Below, one piece after another: positions 25,069-33,299 of a DNA stretch of 55,268 nucleotides. Every line of letters begins with the position of its first letter. The first letter of the stretch is position 1. The notes below the pieces were generated by a model. That model saw only the letters and a list, made by a program, of their open reading frames with translations, was not told where the DNA came from and ran no database searches. The stretch covers positions 1-55,268 of the forward strand of contig NZ_FLSP01000057.1 in NCBI RefSeq assembly GCF_900091315.1, given 5' to 3'. This DNA is from Streptomyces sp. DI166. GTDB lineage: Bacteria > Actinomycetota > Actinomycetes > Streptomycetales > Streptomycetaceae. The position numbers and the translations under genes were made by a program.

Positions 25069-26186
25069 CCGCCACGACCGAATACGCCGCCCTGCGGCTG
25101 GACTTCCACGGCACCCACCTCGACCTGGAGGTGGCGCCCGGCGCCGACATCGACGGCGCGCTCGCCTTCCTGGCCACCCATCTCGTCGCCGAGGAGGCCA
25201 AGCCCGGCGAGAGCGACCGCGACCCGGTCGCCACCCTGCGCGTCCACGCCCCGGACCCGGAGCGCCTCGCGCCCCCGGCCGGGACCGCGACGGAGGACAT
25301 CTACCTGCGCAAGAGCGCGAGCGAGTTCTTCACCGTCCCGGCGCGGCGGGCGGCCGTGGACGGCCGCGAGTACCTGGAGTGCGTCAAGACGGGCAGCCGC
25401 TTCCGCTTCGACCGCGCCGCCCGCGTGATCGACGTGACGCTCGGCGCGGGCGGGCACATGGACCTCGTCGAGCTGGTGCGCGACCTGGTGCTCAAGCACC
25501 AGGAGAACACCGGTGCCGCGGTCCTGCACGCCACCGCCGCCTACCGGGACGGCGAGGTCGTCCTGGTCACCGGCGCGAAGGGGGCCGGCAAGAGCACGGT
25601 GCTCATGGAGCTGGTGGAGCACTTCGGCTACCAGGTGCTCAGCGGCGACAAGACCGTGCTGCACGAGCTGCCGGACGGCTCGGTCGTCGCCGCGGGCTGG
25701 CCGGACTACCCGCATCTGGGCTACGGCACCATCGCCAAGTACCCGGGCCTGAAGGAGATCGCGGGCATCGGCGACGACTACACGCCCGCCGAGGGCCACG
25801 CGTTCTCGCCGCTGGGGAAGTTCGCGGTGGACCCACTGCCGTTCCGGGACCGCTTCCCGAGCGCCCCGGTCGGGGTGCGCGTAGCGGTCGCCGCGCTCCT
25901 GCACCCGGCGATCGGCCCCGGCGAGCGCACGGCCGTCGAGCCGCTCACCGGCAGCCGTGAGGAGCACGCCGAAGTGCTGCGCGCCAACGTGGAGTCGGCG
26001 TTCGACGGCGCGAACGCGGGCTGGCACCACTACCTCGACGACCACCGCGCCGCCCACGCGGCCCAGCGCGACCGCATCACCGGCATCCTGTCCGGGGTGC
26101 CCGCCTGGACGGTGACCGGTCCGGGCGACCTGACCACCGAGAACGTGCCGCCCGCGATCGCCGGACCCGCGGGGGTGGCCCGGTGA
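25065..26186 (+). CDS. HPr-kinase/PEPCK-like P-loop protein
   Basis: 373 residues. The Walker A motif GAKGAGKSTV is at about 170-179, after VLHATAAYRDGEVVLVT and before a YQVLSGDKTVLHELPDG segment, an arrangement seen in HprK-like kinases. The N-terminal 150 residues (RLDFHGTHLDLEVAPG, LRKSASEFFTVPARRAA) are unassigned. Members phosphorylate proteins or small hydroxylated molecules. A metallophosphoesterase is encoded later in the operon. A phosphorylation/dephosphorylation cycle on a pathway intermediate is an idea, not evidence. GTG 25065 and the following gene both overlap by GTGA. The precise substrate is unknown. Confidence 0.75.
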   Translation: MTATTEYAALRLDFHGTHLDLEVAPGADIDGALAFLATHLVAEEAKPGESDRDPVATLRVHAPDPERLAPPAGTATEDIYLRKSASEFFTVPARRAAVDGREYLECVKTGSRFRFDRAARVIDVTLGAGGHMDLVELVRDLVLKHQENTGAAVLHATAAYRDGEVVLVTGAKGAGKSTVLMELVEHFGYQVLSGDKTVLHELPDGSVVAAGWPDYPHLGYGTIAKYPGLKEIAGIGDDYTPAEGHAFSPLGKFAVDPLPFRDRFPSAPVGVRVAVAALLHPAIGPGERTAVEPLTGSREEHAEVLRANVESAFDGANAGWHHYLDDHRAAHAAQRDRITGILSGVPAWTVTGPGDLTTENVPPAIAGPAGVAR

Positions 26187-26647
26187 TCGAACTGACGGTG
26201 GAGAGCACCGGCCTCAACTCCCACTACGACCTCACCGACCGGATCGCCGCCGCTCTCCAGGAGCACGGCACCGGCGACGGTCTGGCCGGGGTGTTCGCGC
26301 ACGGCAGCACCATCGGGCTCACCGTGATGCGCTACGAACCGGGCGCCGTGCAGGATCTGCTGCGCGCCCTGGAGCGGATCGCGCCGGAGTCCCCCGCCGA
26401 CGGCGGCCGCTATCTGCACGAGCTGACCACCGCCGACCCCAACGGCTTCTCGCACCTGAAGTCGTCGCTGCTCGGCACCAGTCTGCTCGTCCCCTTCCGG
26501 GACGGCCGCCTCGCCATGTCGCCCAGCCACCGCGTGGTGCTCTTCGACTTCGACCTGAAGCCCGCCACCCGCCGTGTCTTCCTCGACGCGCCCCGGCCCG
26601 CGACGCCCGCCCACAGCCCCGACGAGATCAAGGAGAACAGCCGGTGA
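26183..26647 (+). CDS. YjbQ/UPF0047-family protein
   Basis: 154 residues in the YjbQ fold: GLAGVFAHGSTIGLTVMRYE, HLKSSLLGTSLLVPFRDGRL and SPSHRVVLFDFDLKPATRRV in the usual order. The active-site region resembles HTTA of classical YjbQ, but reads HGST here. YjbQ proteins have thiamine phosphate synthase activity in vitro and otherwise no clear role. It has no obvious place in phosphonate chemistry. It is fixed in the operon by two GTGA overlaps. Thiamine supply for the decarboxylase or a distinct phosphotransfer are both guesses. Confidence 0.75.
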   Translation: MIELTVESTGLNSHYDLTDRIAAALQEHGTGDGLAGVFAHGSTIGLTVMRYEPGAVQDLLRALERIAPESPADGGRYLHELTTADPNGFSHLKSSLLGTSLLVPFRDGRLAMSPSHRVVLFDFDLKPATRRVFLDAPRPATPAHSPDEIKENSR

Positions 26648-27786
26648 AGCTGCGGCTGGCCACCCCCGGCCCCACCGAGGTACCGCAGCGCCTGCTGCTG
26701 GCCGGGGCCCGCGAGATCATCCACCACCGCTCCACCGAGATGGAGCAGCTGATCCACGAGATCAGCGGCGCTCTGCCCCCGCTGTTCGGCACCGACGCCC
26801 CGGTGTACACCATCGCCTCCTCCGGGACCGGCGCGATGGAGGCCGCGGTCGCCAACTGCTTCTCGCCCGGCGACGAGGTCCTGGTCGTCTCCAACGGCTA
26901 CTTCGGCGAACGCTTCCAGGCGATCTGCCGGTCCTACGGGCTCACCGTGCACGTCGTGCAGAGCGACTGGGGCACCAGCGCCGACCCCGAGCGGGTGGCG
27001 GTCGCGTACCGCGAACACCCCCGGATCAAGGGCGCGTTCGTCGTCTACAGCGAGACCTCCACGGGCGCGCTCAACGACGTCGAGGCGATCGGGCGGATCT
27101 TCCGCGACACCGATGTGGTCGTGGTCGTGGACGCCATCAGCGGGCTGCTGGTGCACCCGCTGGAGATGGACGCGTGGGGCCTGGACGTGGTCCTCGCCGC
27201 CTCCCACAAGGGGTTCATGCTCCCGCCGGGGCTGGCCTTCGTCGCCCTCTCCGAGAAGGCGTGGACGGCGGTGGAGAAGGCCAACGGCCCGAACTACTAC
27301 TGGTCGTTCGAGCGCCTGCGCCACTTCTACCCCATGTCGTCCTCCTCCCCCGCGGTGTCCCTGCTGCTCGCCCTGCACGAGTCGCTGAAGATGCTGAACG
27401 AGGAGGGCCCGGAGTCCTTCCGCGCCCGCCACGCCGTACTCGGCAAGGCCTCCGAACGCGCCCTGCTCAAGCTCGGGTTCAGCACCTTCGTGCAGGCCCC
27501 GCACCGGCGCAGCCACGTCATCACCTCGGCCCTCGCCCCCGAGGGCATCGACACCGGCCGCCTGCTGAAGACGCTGTCGACGTCCTACGGCGTCACGATG
27601 ACCGGCGGCCAGGCCCACCTCAAGGGCAAGCTCATCCGGGTCGGACACGTGGGCGCCGCCGACGCCCTCGACCTGTGCGGGATCTTCGGCGCCCTGGAGA
27701 TGGCCCTGCTGGACCTGGGCCACACCTTCACGCCGGGCTCCGGCGTCGGCGAGATCATCCGTACGTTCCACGAGGAGGGCCGCTGA
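26644..27786 (+). CDS. Class V aminotransferase (2-aminoethylphosphonate/alanine-glyoxylate type)
   Basis: 380 residues of the fold-type I aminotransferase class V group. TPGPTEVPQRLLLAGAREI begins the chain, FGTDAPVYTIASSGTGAMEA binds the cofactor phosphate, VVDAISGLLVHPLEMD holds the Asp, and AASHKGFMLPPGL carries the PLP Lys (about 188). RLRHFYPMSSSSP and SHVITSALAPEGID follow. The family includes PhnW, which interconverts phosphonoacetaldehyde and 2-aminoethylphosphonate. So the substrate could be phosphonoacetaldehyde or the 2-oxo acid made by the HMGL-like aldolase. GTG 26644 overlaps the YjbQ stop, and its own TGA overlaps the next ATG. Confidence 0.88.
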   Translation: MKLRLATPGPTEVPQRLLLAGAREIIHHRSTEMEQLIHEISGALPPLFGTDAPVYTIASSGTGAMEAAVANCFSPGDEVLVVSNGYFGERFQAICRSYGLTVHVVQSDWGTSADPERVAVAYREHPRIKGAFVVYSETSTGALNDVEAIGRIFRDTDVVVVVDAISGLLVHPLEMDAWGLDVVLAASHKGFMLPPGLAFVALSEKAWTAVEKANGPNYYWSFERLRHFYPMSSSSPAVSLLLALHESLKMLNEEGPESFRARHAVLGKASERALLKLGFSTFVQAPHRRSHVITSALAPEGIDTGRLLKTLSTSYGVTMTGGQAHLKGKLIRVGHVGAADALDLCGIFGALEMALLDLGHTFTPGSGVGEIIRTFHEEGR

Positions 27787-28214
27787 TGCTCGTCCTGTTC
27801 CAGCGGGAGACCTGCCCCGACTGCAAGCCGGTACGCGAACTGCTCACCAGGCTCCAGGTCTCCTACATCAACATCAACGTGCCCAAGCCGCGCGAGGAGC
27901 GGCACGAGCTGATCCGCACCACGGGCAGCAAGTTCATCCCGGCCCTGGTCGACGGCGCCACCGTGATCCCGGGCAGGCTGCGGGAGAACGCGGACATCAT
28001 CGCGTACCTCAAGGAGCGCTTCGGCGACCCCGACGAGCTGACCGCCAGGACCGCCGGCGACTCCGACGAGCTGGCCGCCAGGACCGCCGGCGACTCCGAC
28101 GAGCTGGCCGCCAAGACCGCCGGCGACTCCGACGAGGTGGCCGCCACGACCGCCGACGGCCAACCGGAGTCCGTGGCACTCCCGGGCGAGGCAGCGGCGG
28201 AGCCCGTGGCATGA
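27786..28214 (+). CDS. Glutaredoxin-like protein with tandem-repeat tail
   Basis: 142 residues. The first 80 form a thioredoxin fold of the glutaredoxin kind, with the CPDC redox motif (Cys10, Cys13), a cis-Pro region in KFIPALVDGATVIPG and RENADIIAYLKERFG. The remaining 60 residues consist of four copies of an 11-residue unit (DELAARTAGDS type), then an acidic Ala-rich tail. The tail is disordered-looking and absent from normal glutaredoxins. Its role is unknown. ATG 27786 shares bases with the TGA of the aminotransferase, and the ATP-grasp gene overlaps it by ATGA. Confidence 0.8.
   Translation: MLVLFQRETCPDCKPVRELLTRLQVSYININVPKPREERHELIRTTGSKFIPALVDGATVIPGRLRENADIIAYLKERFGDPDELTARTAGDSDELAARTAGDSDELAAKTAGDSDEVAATTADGQPESVALPGEAAAEPVA
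28032..28163 (+). repeat. Four 33-bp in-frame tandem repeats in the glutaredoxin-like gene
   Basis: Units at 28032-28064, 28065-28097, 28098-28130 and 28131-28163. The first three differ by single bases and the fourth is more diverged. Each starts gacgagctg or gacgaggtg and encodes an 11-residue unit, so copy-number change would keep the frame. Confidence 0.92.
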
Positions 28215-29413
28215 CCTCCGGTCGCCAGGTACCCGCGACACCGCGTCTCGCGGTGCTCGCGGGCACTCCGCAACTGGTGTGCGCGGCACGGTCGTTGGGC
28301 ATCTCCACGGTCTTCGTGCACGACGCCTCGGAACCGGCGCCGCCCGTCGCCGCGGAGGCCGACACGGCCCTCGCGGCAGACCTGGCGGACACCGAGGCGC
28401 TGCACGCGGCCCTGGCCCCGCTGCACGCCGAGCACCCCTTCGGCCGGGTGCTGTCGCTCACCGAACGCGGCCTGCTGCCCACGGCCGCGCTCGCCGAACG
28501 GCTCGGCCTGCCCGGAAACTCCCTGCACACCGTGCGCCTGCTCCAGGACAAGCAGCGCATGCGGGAACTGCTCAACGCCCGGGGCATCGGCCCGGTGCAC
28601 ACCGCCGCACCGCGCGACGCGGCGGACCTGGCCGCCTTCTGCCGTACGACGGACGGCCCCGTGGTCCTCAAGCCCACGGCCGGCACCGGCAGTCAGGCGG
28701 TCTTCAAGGTGGCCGACGCGCAGGCGGCCGAGGAGGCCTGGCGGGCGTTCGAGGCGGCGGGCGGCACCCAGCCCCTCGCCGAGGAGTACCTCGACGGCCC
28801 CGAGATCAGCGTGGAGAGCTTCTCCCACGACGGGAAGCACACGGTCCTCGCGGTCACCGACAAGCTGGTCGGCCCCGCGTTCGTGGAGACGGGCCACACC
28901 CAGCCCAGCGCCCTCCCCGCGCCCGTACTGGCGGAGGTGACCGACCTGGTCCACGCCTTCCTGGACGCCGTAGGGCTGGTGGAGGGCCCCGCCCACACCG
29001 AGGTCAAGGTCACCGCGAAGGGCCCGCGCGTCCTGGAGTCCCACAACCGCATCGGCGGCGACAAGATCCGCGAACTCCTGCGCAGAGCCTACGACTTGGA
29101 CGTGGTGACCCTGACCGCGGCCTGCCCGTTCGGCCTGCTGAGCGCACCCACGGCCCCGCCGGTGCCCCGCCGGGGAGCGGCGATCCGCTTCCTCACCCCA
29201 CCCCCCGGAAAGGTCGAACACATCACCCTGCCGGACACCACCGGCACCACCGCCGAGATCCACCTGGACGTCGCCGTCGGCGACCCGGTCCACCGGGTAC
29301 GCGCCTCGCAGGACCGCGCGGGATACGTCATCGCCGACGGCCCCGACGCCGCAGAAGCAGCCCGGATCTGCGAGGAGTTGGCGTCCCGGGTGCGGATCGG
29401 GACGAGCGGGTGA
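28211..29413 (+). CDS. ATP-grasp ligase (first)
   Basis: 400 residues with an ATP-grasp organisation: a pre-domain (LAVLAGTPQLVCAARSLG), a lid/central part with DKQRMRELLNARGIG and GPVVLKPTAGTGSQAVFKV, then EEYLDGPEISVESFS, and a metal-binding end in HTEVKVTAKGPRVLESHNR. Such enzymes activate carboxylates as acyl phosphates and join them to amines, making dipeptides or amides. This is the likely amide-bond-forming step of the pathway, together with the second ATP-grasp gene. ATG 28211 overlaps the previous stop (ATGA) and GTGA joins it to the next gene. Substrates cannot be inferred. Confidence 0.88.
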   Translation: MTSGRQVPATPRLAVLAGTPQLVCAARSLGISTVFVHDASEPAPPVAAEADTALAADLADTEALHAALAPLHAEHPFGRVLSLTERGLLPTAALAERLGLPGNSLHTVRLLQDKQRMRELLNARGIGPVHTAAPRDAADLAAFCRTTDGPVVLKPTAGTGSQAVFKVADAQAAEEAWRAFEAAGGTQPLAEEYLDGPEISVESFSHDGKHTVLAVTDKLVGPAFVETGHTQPSALPAPVLAEVTDLVHAFLDAVGLVEGPAHTEVKVTAKGPRVLESHNRIGGDKIRELLRRAYDLDVVTLTAACPFGLLSAPTAPPVPRRGAAIRFLTPPPGKVEHITLPDTTGTTAEIHLDVAVGDPVHRVRASQDRAGYVIADGPDAAEAARICEELASRVRIGTSG

Positions 29414-30084
29414 GAGCGGTGCGCCACGCCGTGCTGACCGACATCCACGGGGACACGGCACGCCTGCGCGCGGTCCTGGAACGGATCCGCGCACAGGATG
29501 TGGACGAAGTGGTCTGCCTGGGCGACGTCTTCGAGTGCCGAGTCGGCAAACGGGACGCGCCCGCGTACGAGTTCAAGGGCAGCCTGACGGAGGTCTTCGA
29601 CGCGGACCCCCAACTCGCCCGCCTCCTGGACGGCGTACGGCTGGTGCGGGGCAACCAGGAGGAGCGGATCCGCGCACTGGTGCCCGAGGCCCACCTCCCC
29701 GACTGGACGCGCCCGCTGCTGGACGCGCCCTCGGAGCACCGCACGGACTTCGCCCGGTACTGCCACGGCCACTCCTTGCCCTGGCGGGAACTGGAGCCGG
29801 GGCGGTGGTGTCCCGCCGAGGCGGACTTCCCCGGCCGGGCACTGGTGCACGGCCACCACCACCGCAGTGCCCTGTACCGCCTGCGGCCGGGCAGCCCGAC
29901 GCGCGTGGAGAACGTGCCCGTACGTTTCGGGGAGCCGGTCCCGCTCGCCCCCGACGGCCGCTACGTCGTCAACGTGGGCTCCGTGACCCGCTGCGCCCCG
30001 GACCGCGGCCCCTCCCCCGCCTGGGCCGTGATCGACGAGGCGGCGGCCACCGTCACCTACCACCACCTTCAACTTACGGAGTAG
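29410..30084 (+). CDS. Metallophosphoesterase
   Basis: 224 residues with the calcineurin-like metal ligands in order: VLTDIHGDTARL (D-x-H), VVCLGDVFECR (GD), VRGNQEERIRAL (GNxE), CHGHSLPW, and VHGHHHRSALYRL with NVGSVTR at the end. These bind two metals and hydrolyse phosphomonoesters or diesters. In this operon it sits between two ATP-grasp genes and downstream of an HprK-like kinase. It could remove a phosphoryl group from the final product or an intermediate. GTG 29410 overlaps the preceding stop. An ORF in the same frame starts earlier but lacks the domain pattern. Confidence 0.87.
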   Translation: MRAVRHAVLTDIHGDTARLRAVLERIRAQDVDEVVCLGDVFECRVGKRDAPAYEFKGSLTEVFDADPQLARLLDGVRLVRGNQEERIRALVPEAHLPDWTRPLLDAPSEHRTDFARYCHGHSLPWRELEPGRWCPAEADFPGRALVHGHHHRSALYRLRPGSPTRVENVPVRFGEPVPLAPDGRYVVNVGSVTRCAPDRGPSPAWAVIDEAAATVTYHHLQLTE

Positions 30085-30086
30085 CA

Positions 30087-31244
30087 GTGACCCGGCAGGT
30101 ACTCCTGCTCAACTCGGACAAGCCCGAGGTCCTCAGGGCCCTGGCCCGCCGCCCCGACGTGACCGTCCGCGTCATGACCCGCAAGGTCTACGCCGACCTG
30201 TACCGCGACCACGAGACGGCGTACGTCGACAGCTTCGCCGACCTGACCCAGGTCGAGCAGGCGGCGTACGAACTGGCCGCCCACGGCCCCGTCGACCATG
30301 TCATCGCGGCGACGGAGAAGAGTGTGGTGGCGGCCGGCCTGGTCCGCGCGCTGCTCGGCGTGCCCGGCCCCGGCGTCGACCAGTCGCTGTGGGCGACCCA
30401 CAAGCGGGCGATGAAGGACAGACTGCGGGCGGCGGGACTCCCGGTGACGGACTACGCCCAGGCCGCCACGCTCTCCGACGTGCCCAGGGCGGCGGAACGG
30501 ACCGGCTGGCCGATCATGATCAAGCCGGTGTTCGGCGCTGCGTCCAAGTGCACGTACCGCGTGGACTCCGCGGCCGAGTTCACCGAACGCCACCGCGCCG
30601 GCGAGTTCACCGACCTCGCGGAGAAACGGCTGCCGATCCAGGTCGAACGCCTGGTGCGCTTCACACACGAGTACCACTGCGACGGAGTCGTGCACGAGGG
30701 CGAGGTGGCCCACGCGGCGGTCTCCCGCTACTACCTCCCGCCCCTGCGCATCACACCGAACCTGAACAGCGGCTATGTGGCGGACCAGAAGGACGAGTTC
30801 TCGCAGAAGGTCCTGTCTCTCCACCACCAAGTGGTGGCGACGCTGGCCCTGCCCGCCGGCGTCACCCACCTGGAGGTCTTCCGCACCGGGACGGGCCCGG
30901 TGATCGGCGAAGTGGCAGTCCGGCCGGGCGGAATGGGCATCTCCCGCATGTGGTGGCACGCGTTCGGCCTGGACCTGTGGGAGGAGTTCGCCCGCGTCTC
31001 GACCGGCGAACCCCCCAGCCACCCACCCCGCACCCCGCACCCCGCGACCATCGGCCGCACCCGCCTCCCGGCCCTCCCCGGCCTGCGCGAACGAGTGCTG
31101 TCGACGCCCGGAGTCCGGGAGGTCCTGACCCCGGAGGAGTGCGCGAGCCCGTCCCACCTGGAGGCGTACTTCGAGGCTCCGGACGAGAGGTCCGCGGAGC
31201 GAGTCATAGCGGACCTGCACAGACTGGCGGTGCCACCGGCATGA
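30087..31244 (+). CDS. ATP-grasp ligase (second)
   Basis: 385 residues. VTRQVLLLNSDKPEVLRALA opens a pre-ATP-grasp region. KRAMKDRLRAAGLPVTDYAQ and WPIMIKPVFGAASKCTYRV bind ATP. RLPIQVERLVRFTHEYHCDG and GVTHLEVFRTGTGPVIGEVA complete the fold with a metal-binding E-x-x-x-R-P-G (GEVAVRPGG). It differs clearly from the first ATP-grasp gene, so the two probably make different bonds. GTG 30087 starts 2 bases after the phosphoesterase stop and the exporter gene overlaps it by ATGA. A C-terminal extension of about 80 residues is Pro-rich, then helical. Confidence 0.87.
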   Translation: MTRQVLLLNSDKPEVLRALARRPDVTVRVMTRKVYADLYRDHETAYVDSFADLTQVEQAAYELAAHGPVDHVIAATEKSVVAAGLVRALLGVPGPGVDQSLWATHKRAMKDRLRAAGLPVTDYAQAATLSDVPRAAERTGWPIMIKPVFGAASKCTYRVDSAAEFTERHRAGEFTDLAEKRLPIQVERLVRFTHEYHCDGVVHEGEVAHAAVSRYYLPPLRITPNLNSGYVADQKDEFSQKVLSLHHQVVATLALPAGVTHLEVFRTGTGPVIGEVAVRPGGMGISRMWWHAFGLDLWEEFARVSTGEPPSHPPRTPHPATIGRTRLPALPGLRERVLSTPGVREVLTPEECASPSHLEAYFEAPDERSAERVIADLHRLAVPPA

Positions 31245-32521
31245 CGACCACGGCACCCCCCACCCCCCGCCGCCCCCGAGCCCTGCTCACGGCGGCGCTC
31301 CCGGCCCCGGGCGCCCCCCGCCTCCTGGCCCTGTCCTGGCTGATCAAAACGGTGGGCAGCGGCCTGTACCTGACGACGAGCACCCTGTTCTTCACAAGGG
31401 TCGTCGGCCTGCCGGTCCACCAGGTGGCCACGGCCCTCACGACCGCCGGAATAGCGGCACTGGCAGGAGCGGTCCCCCTGGGCAAACTGGCGGACCGCTA
31501 CGGCCCGAGACGGACGTACACCGCCCTCCTCGCCATCCAGTTCGCCACGATGGCGGCCCTGGCCTTCGCCCGCACGTTCCCGGTGTTCGCGGGCCTGATC
31601 CTGGTCTTCCTCCTGGCGGAACAGGGCAGCACGGCGGCGCGAGGCGCGTTGGTGGCGACGGCAGGAGAGGGCGCCGAACGCGTCCGCCTGCGGGCCTACC
31701 TCCGCGTGGTGACCAACATCGGCATCACGATCGGCGCGGCGGCCTCGGCCCTGGTGATCCAGGCGGACTCGAAGACGGGCTACATGGTCCTGCTGTGGTG
31801 CACGGCACTGACGTACCCGGCGGCGGCGGTACCGTTGCGCCGCCTGCGCGCCCCAAAGCCTGAGCCTGAACTGGCGGCCGAGAAGTCGCCCCGCCGCGGC
31901 TCGGGCTGGCAGGTCCTGCGGGACCGCCGCTACGCCGTGATCACACTGATCTGCGGAGTCCTGTCACTCCAGGCCCAGGTGCTGTCCTTCGCGGTCCCCC
32001 TGTGGGTACTGGAACACACGGAAGCACCACGAGTACTGGTCTCGGCCATGGTCACGGTCAACACAGTGATGGTGATCTGCCTCCAGATCCGCTTCAGCAG
32101 AGGAGCGGAGGACAACGCCCGGGCGGCGGCAATGTGCCGAGCCGCAGGCCTCGCCCTCCTCGCGTCCTGCGCGCTGGCGTCATTCACCGCCGGCCTGTCC
32201 GGCTGGCAGGCCGTCACCCTCCTCCTGCTCTTCGCGGCGGCCCTGACCCTGGGCGAACTCTGGCTCTCCGCAGGCTCCTTCGGCCTCAGCTTCAACCTCG
32301 CCCCCGACCACATGCACGGCCAGTACCAGGGCTTCTTCTCCCTGGGCCGCGGCACGGCAACAGCTCTGGCCCCGGCCCTGATCGCCACCCTCTGCCTGGG
32401 CGACCATCCACGCGTGGGGTGGCTGGTGCTCGGCACCCTGTTCGCAGCGGCGGGGGTGGCGGCGCCGTGGGCGTTGCGGGTGAGGGGGGCGCCGGGGCGG
32501 ACGCCCGGCGCCCATGCATGA
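31241..32521 (+). CDS. MFS transporter, probable exporter of the pathway product
   Basis: 426 residues with about twelve transmembrane helices. It has the MFS loop motif GKLADRYGPRRTYTALL after helix 2, ALVATAGEGAERVRLRAYLR before helix 5 and a break near residue 205-220 between halves. It is the last gene of the twelve-gene operon, coupled by ATGA to the second ATP-grasp gene, so it likely exports the finished phosphonate and may give self-resistance. No terminator hairpin is obvious just after it. The following 57 bases lead to a toxin-antitoxin pair. Confidence 0.9.
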   Translation: MTTTAPPTPRRPRALLTAALPAPGAPRLLALSWLIKTVGSGLYLTTSTLFFTRVVGLPVHQVATALTTAGIAALAGAVPLGKLADRYGPRRTYTALLAIQFATMAALAFARTFPVFAGLILVFLLAEQGSTAARGALVATAGEGAERVRLRAYLRVVTNIGITIGAAASALVIQADSKTGYMVLLWCTALTYPAAAVPLRRLRAPKPEPELAAEKSPRRGSGWQVLRDRRYAVITLICGVLSLQAQVLSFAVPLWVLEHTEAPRVLVSAMVTVNTVMVICLQIRFSRGAEDNARAAAMCRAAGLALLASCALASFTAGLSGWQAVTLLLLFAAALTLGELWLSAGSFGLSFNLAPDHMHGQYQGFFSLGRGTATALAPALIATLCLGDHPRVGWLVLGTLFAAAGVAAPWALRVRGAPGRTPGAHA

Positions 32522-32553
32522 CGAACCACCCTGACGAATCACCACACCGAATA

Positions 32554-32566
32554 ACAAAACTTTTGT
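32554..32566. promoter_or_regulatory. Palindrome upstream of the antitoxin gene
   Basis: acaaaa-c-ttttgt is a perfect 6-bp inverted repeat with a 1-base centre, 12 bases before the antitoxin start. RHH antitoxins bind short palindromes in their own promoter, so this is a candidate operator. The AT-richness also fits a promoter or terminator. Confidence 0.35.
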
Positions 32567-32578
32567 GAACGTATTTCC

Positions 32579-32860
32579 ATGGTCGCCACCACCTCAGACC
32601 CAGTTCCCGGCGAAGGTCCGATTCGCCCGGTCTCCGTCTCCCTCCACGAAGGCACCATCGCGGCCCTCAAGGCGCGTACGGGCAAGCGGGGCATGTCCGC
32701 CTATGTCGAAGCCCTCATCCAGCGACAGTTGGAGCGCGACCGGCTGCGCGAACTGATCGAGGATGCCGAAGCCGACCACGGCCCCGTCGACCAGGCCGCA
32801 GTCGAGGCCAAGCGGGCGATCCTGCGCGGTGACGCAGCCGGCTCGACGGATTCCGCGTGA
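32579..32860 (+). CDS. VapB-like antitoxin
   Basis: 93 residues. RPVSVSLHEGTIAALKARTG then SAYVEALIQRQLERDRLREL resembles a ribbon-helix-helix or similar DNA-binding antitoxin followed by a helical toxin-binding tail. The gene ends in a GTGA overlap with a PIN-domain toxin gene, a classic toxin-antitoxin arrangement. The start ATG 32579 has no clear ribosome binding site and a palindrome lies just upstream, consistent with autoregulation. Confidence 0.78.
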   Translation: MVATTSDPVPGEGPIRPVSVSLHEGTIAALKARTGKRGMSAYVEALIQRQLERDRLRELIEDAEADHGPVDQAAVEAKRAILRGDAAGSTDSA

Positions 32861-33249
32861 GCGGCACCCTCGTCCTCGACTGCGAGGGCCTGTCCAAACT
32901 CGTACGACGCACCCCCGAGCTCACCGCATGGCTGGCCGCCGCCGAAGCCGAAGACGTACGGGTCATCACCAGCTCCGTCACCCTCGTCGAAGCCCGCGAC
33001 CCCAGGACCAACCCGGCCCGCTTCGACTACGCAGTCTCCCGCGTCAACATCATCCCGCCCACCGAAGCCATCGCCCGTCACGCCAGCAAGCTCCTCGTCG
33101 CAGCCGGACTCCACGGCCACAAGTACGCCCTCGACGCGATCGTGGCCGCCACCGCGATGGCCTCCCCCTCTCCCGTGACGGTCCTCACCTCGGACCCCGA
33201 GGACCTCTTGATGCTGTGCGGCTCCGGCGTCTGCGCAGTCAAGATCTGA
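32857..33249 (+). CDS. VapC-like PIN-domain toxin
   Basis: 130 residues. Acidic residues typical of PIN nucleases occur in order: LVLDCEGLSKL (first Asp), TSSVTLVEARD (Glu), YALDAIVAATAM (Asp) and VLTSDPEDLLML (final Asp). VapC toxins cleave tRNA or rRNA. GTG 32857 overlaps the antitoxin stop. The pair lies between the phosphonate operon and tRNA-Thr, a usual place for stabilising modules of acquired DNA. Confidence 0.85.
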   Translation: MSGTLVLDCEGLSKLVRRTPELTAWLAAAEAEDVRVITSSVTLVEARDPRTNPARFDYAVSRVNIIPPTEAIARHASKLLVAAGLHGHKYALDAIVAATAMASPSPVTVLTSDPEDLLMLCGSGVCAVKI

Positions 33250-33299
33250 CGCACGGCGATTCCGCCAGCCGGGAGGTACAGCACCCTGTCACGGGAGCC

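Noticed and set aside
28032..28163. CRISPR-like array
   Set aside because: The repeats are contiguous, in frame and without spacers; they are a coding tandem repeat.
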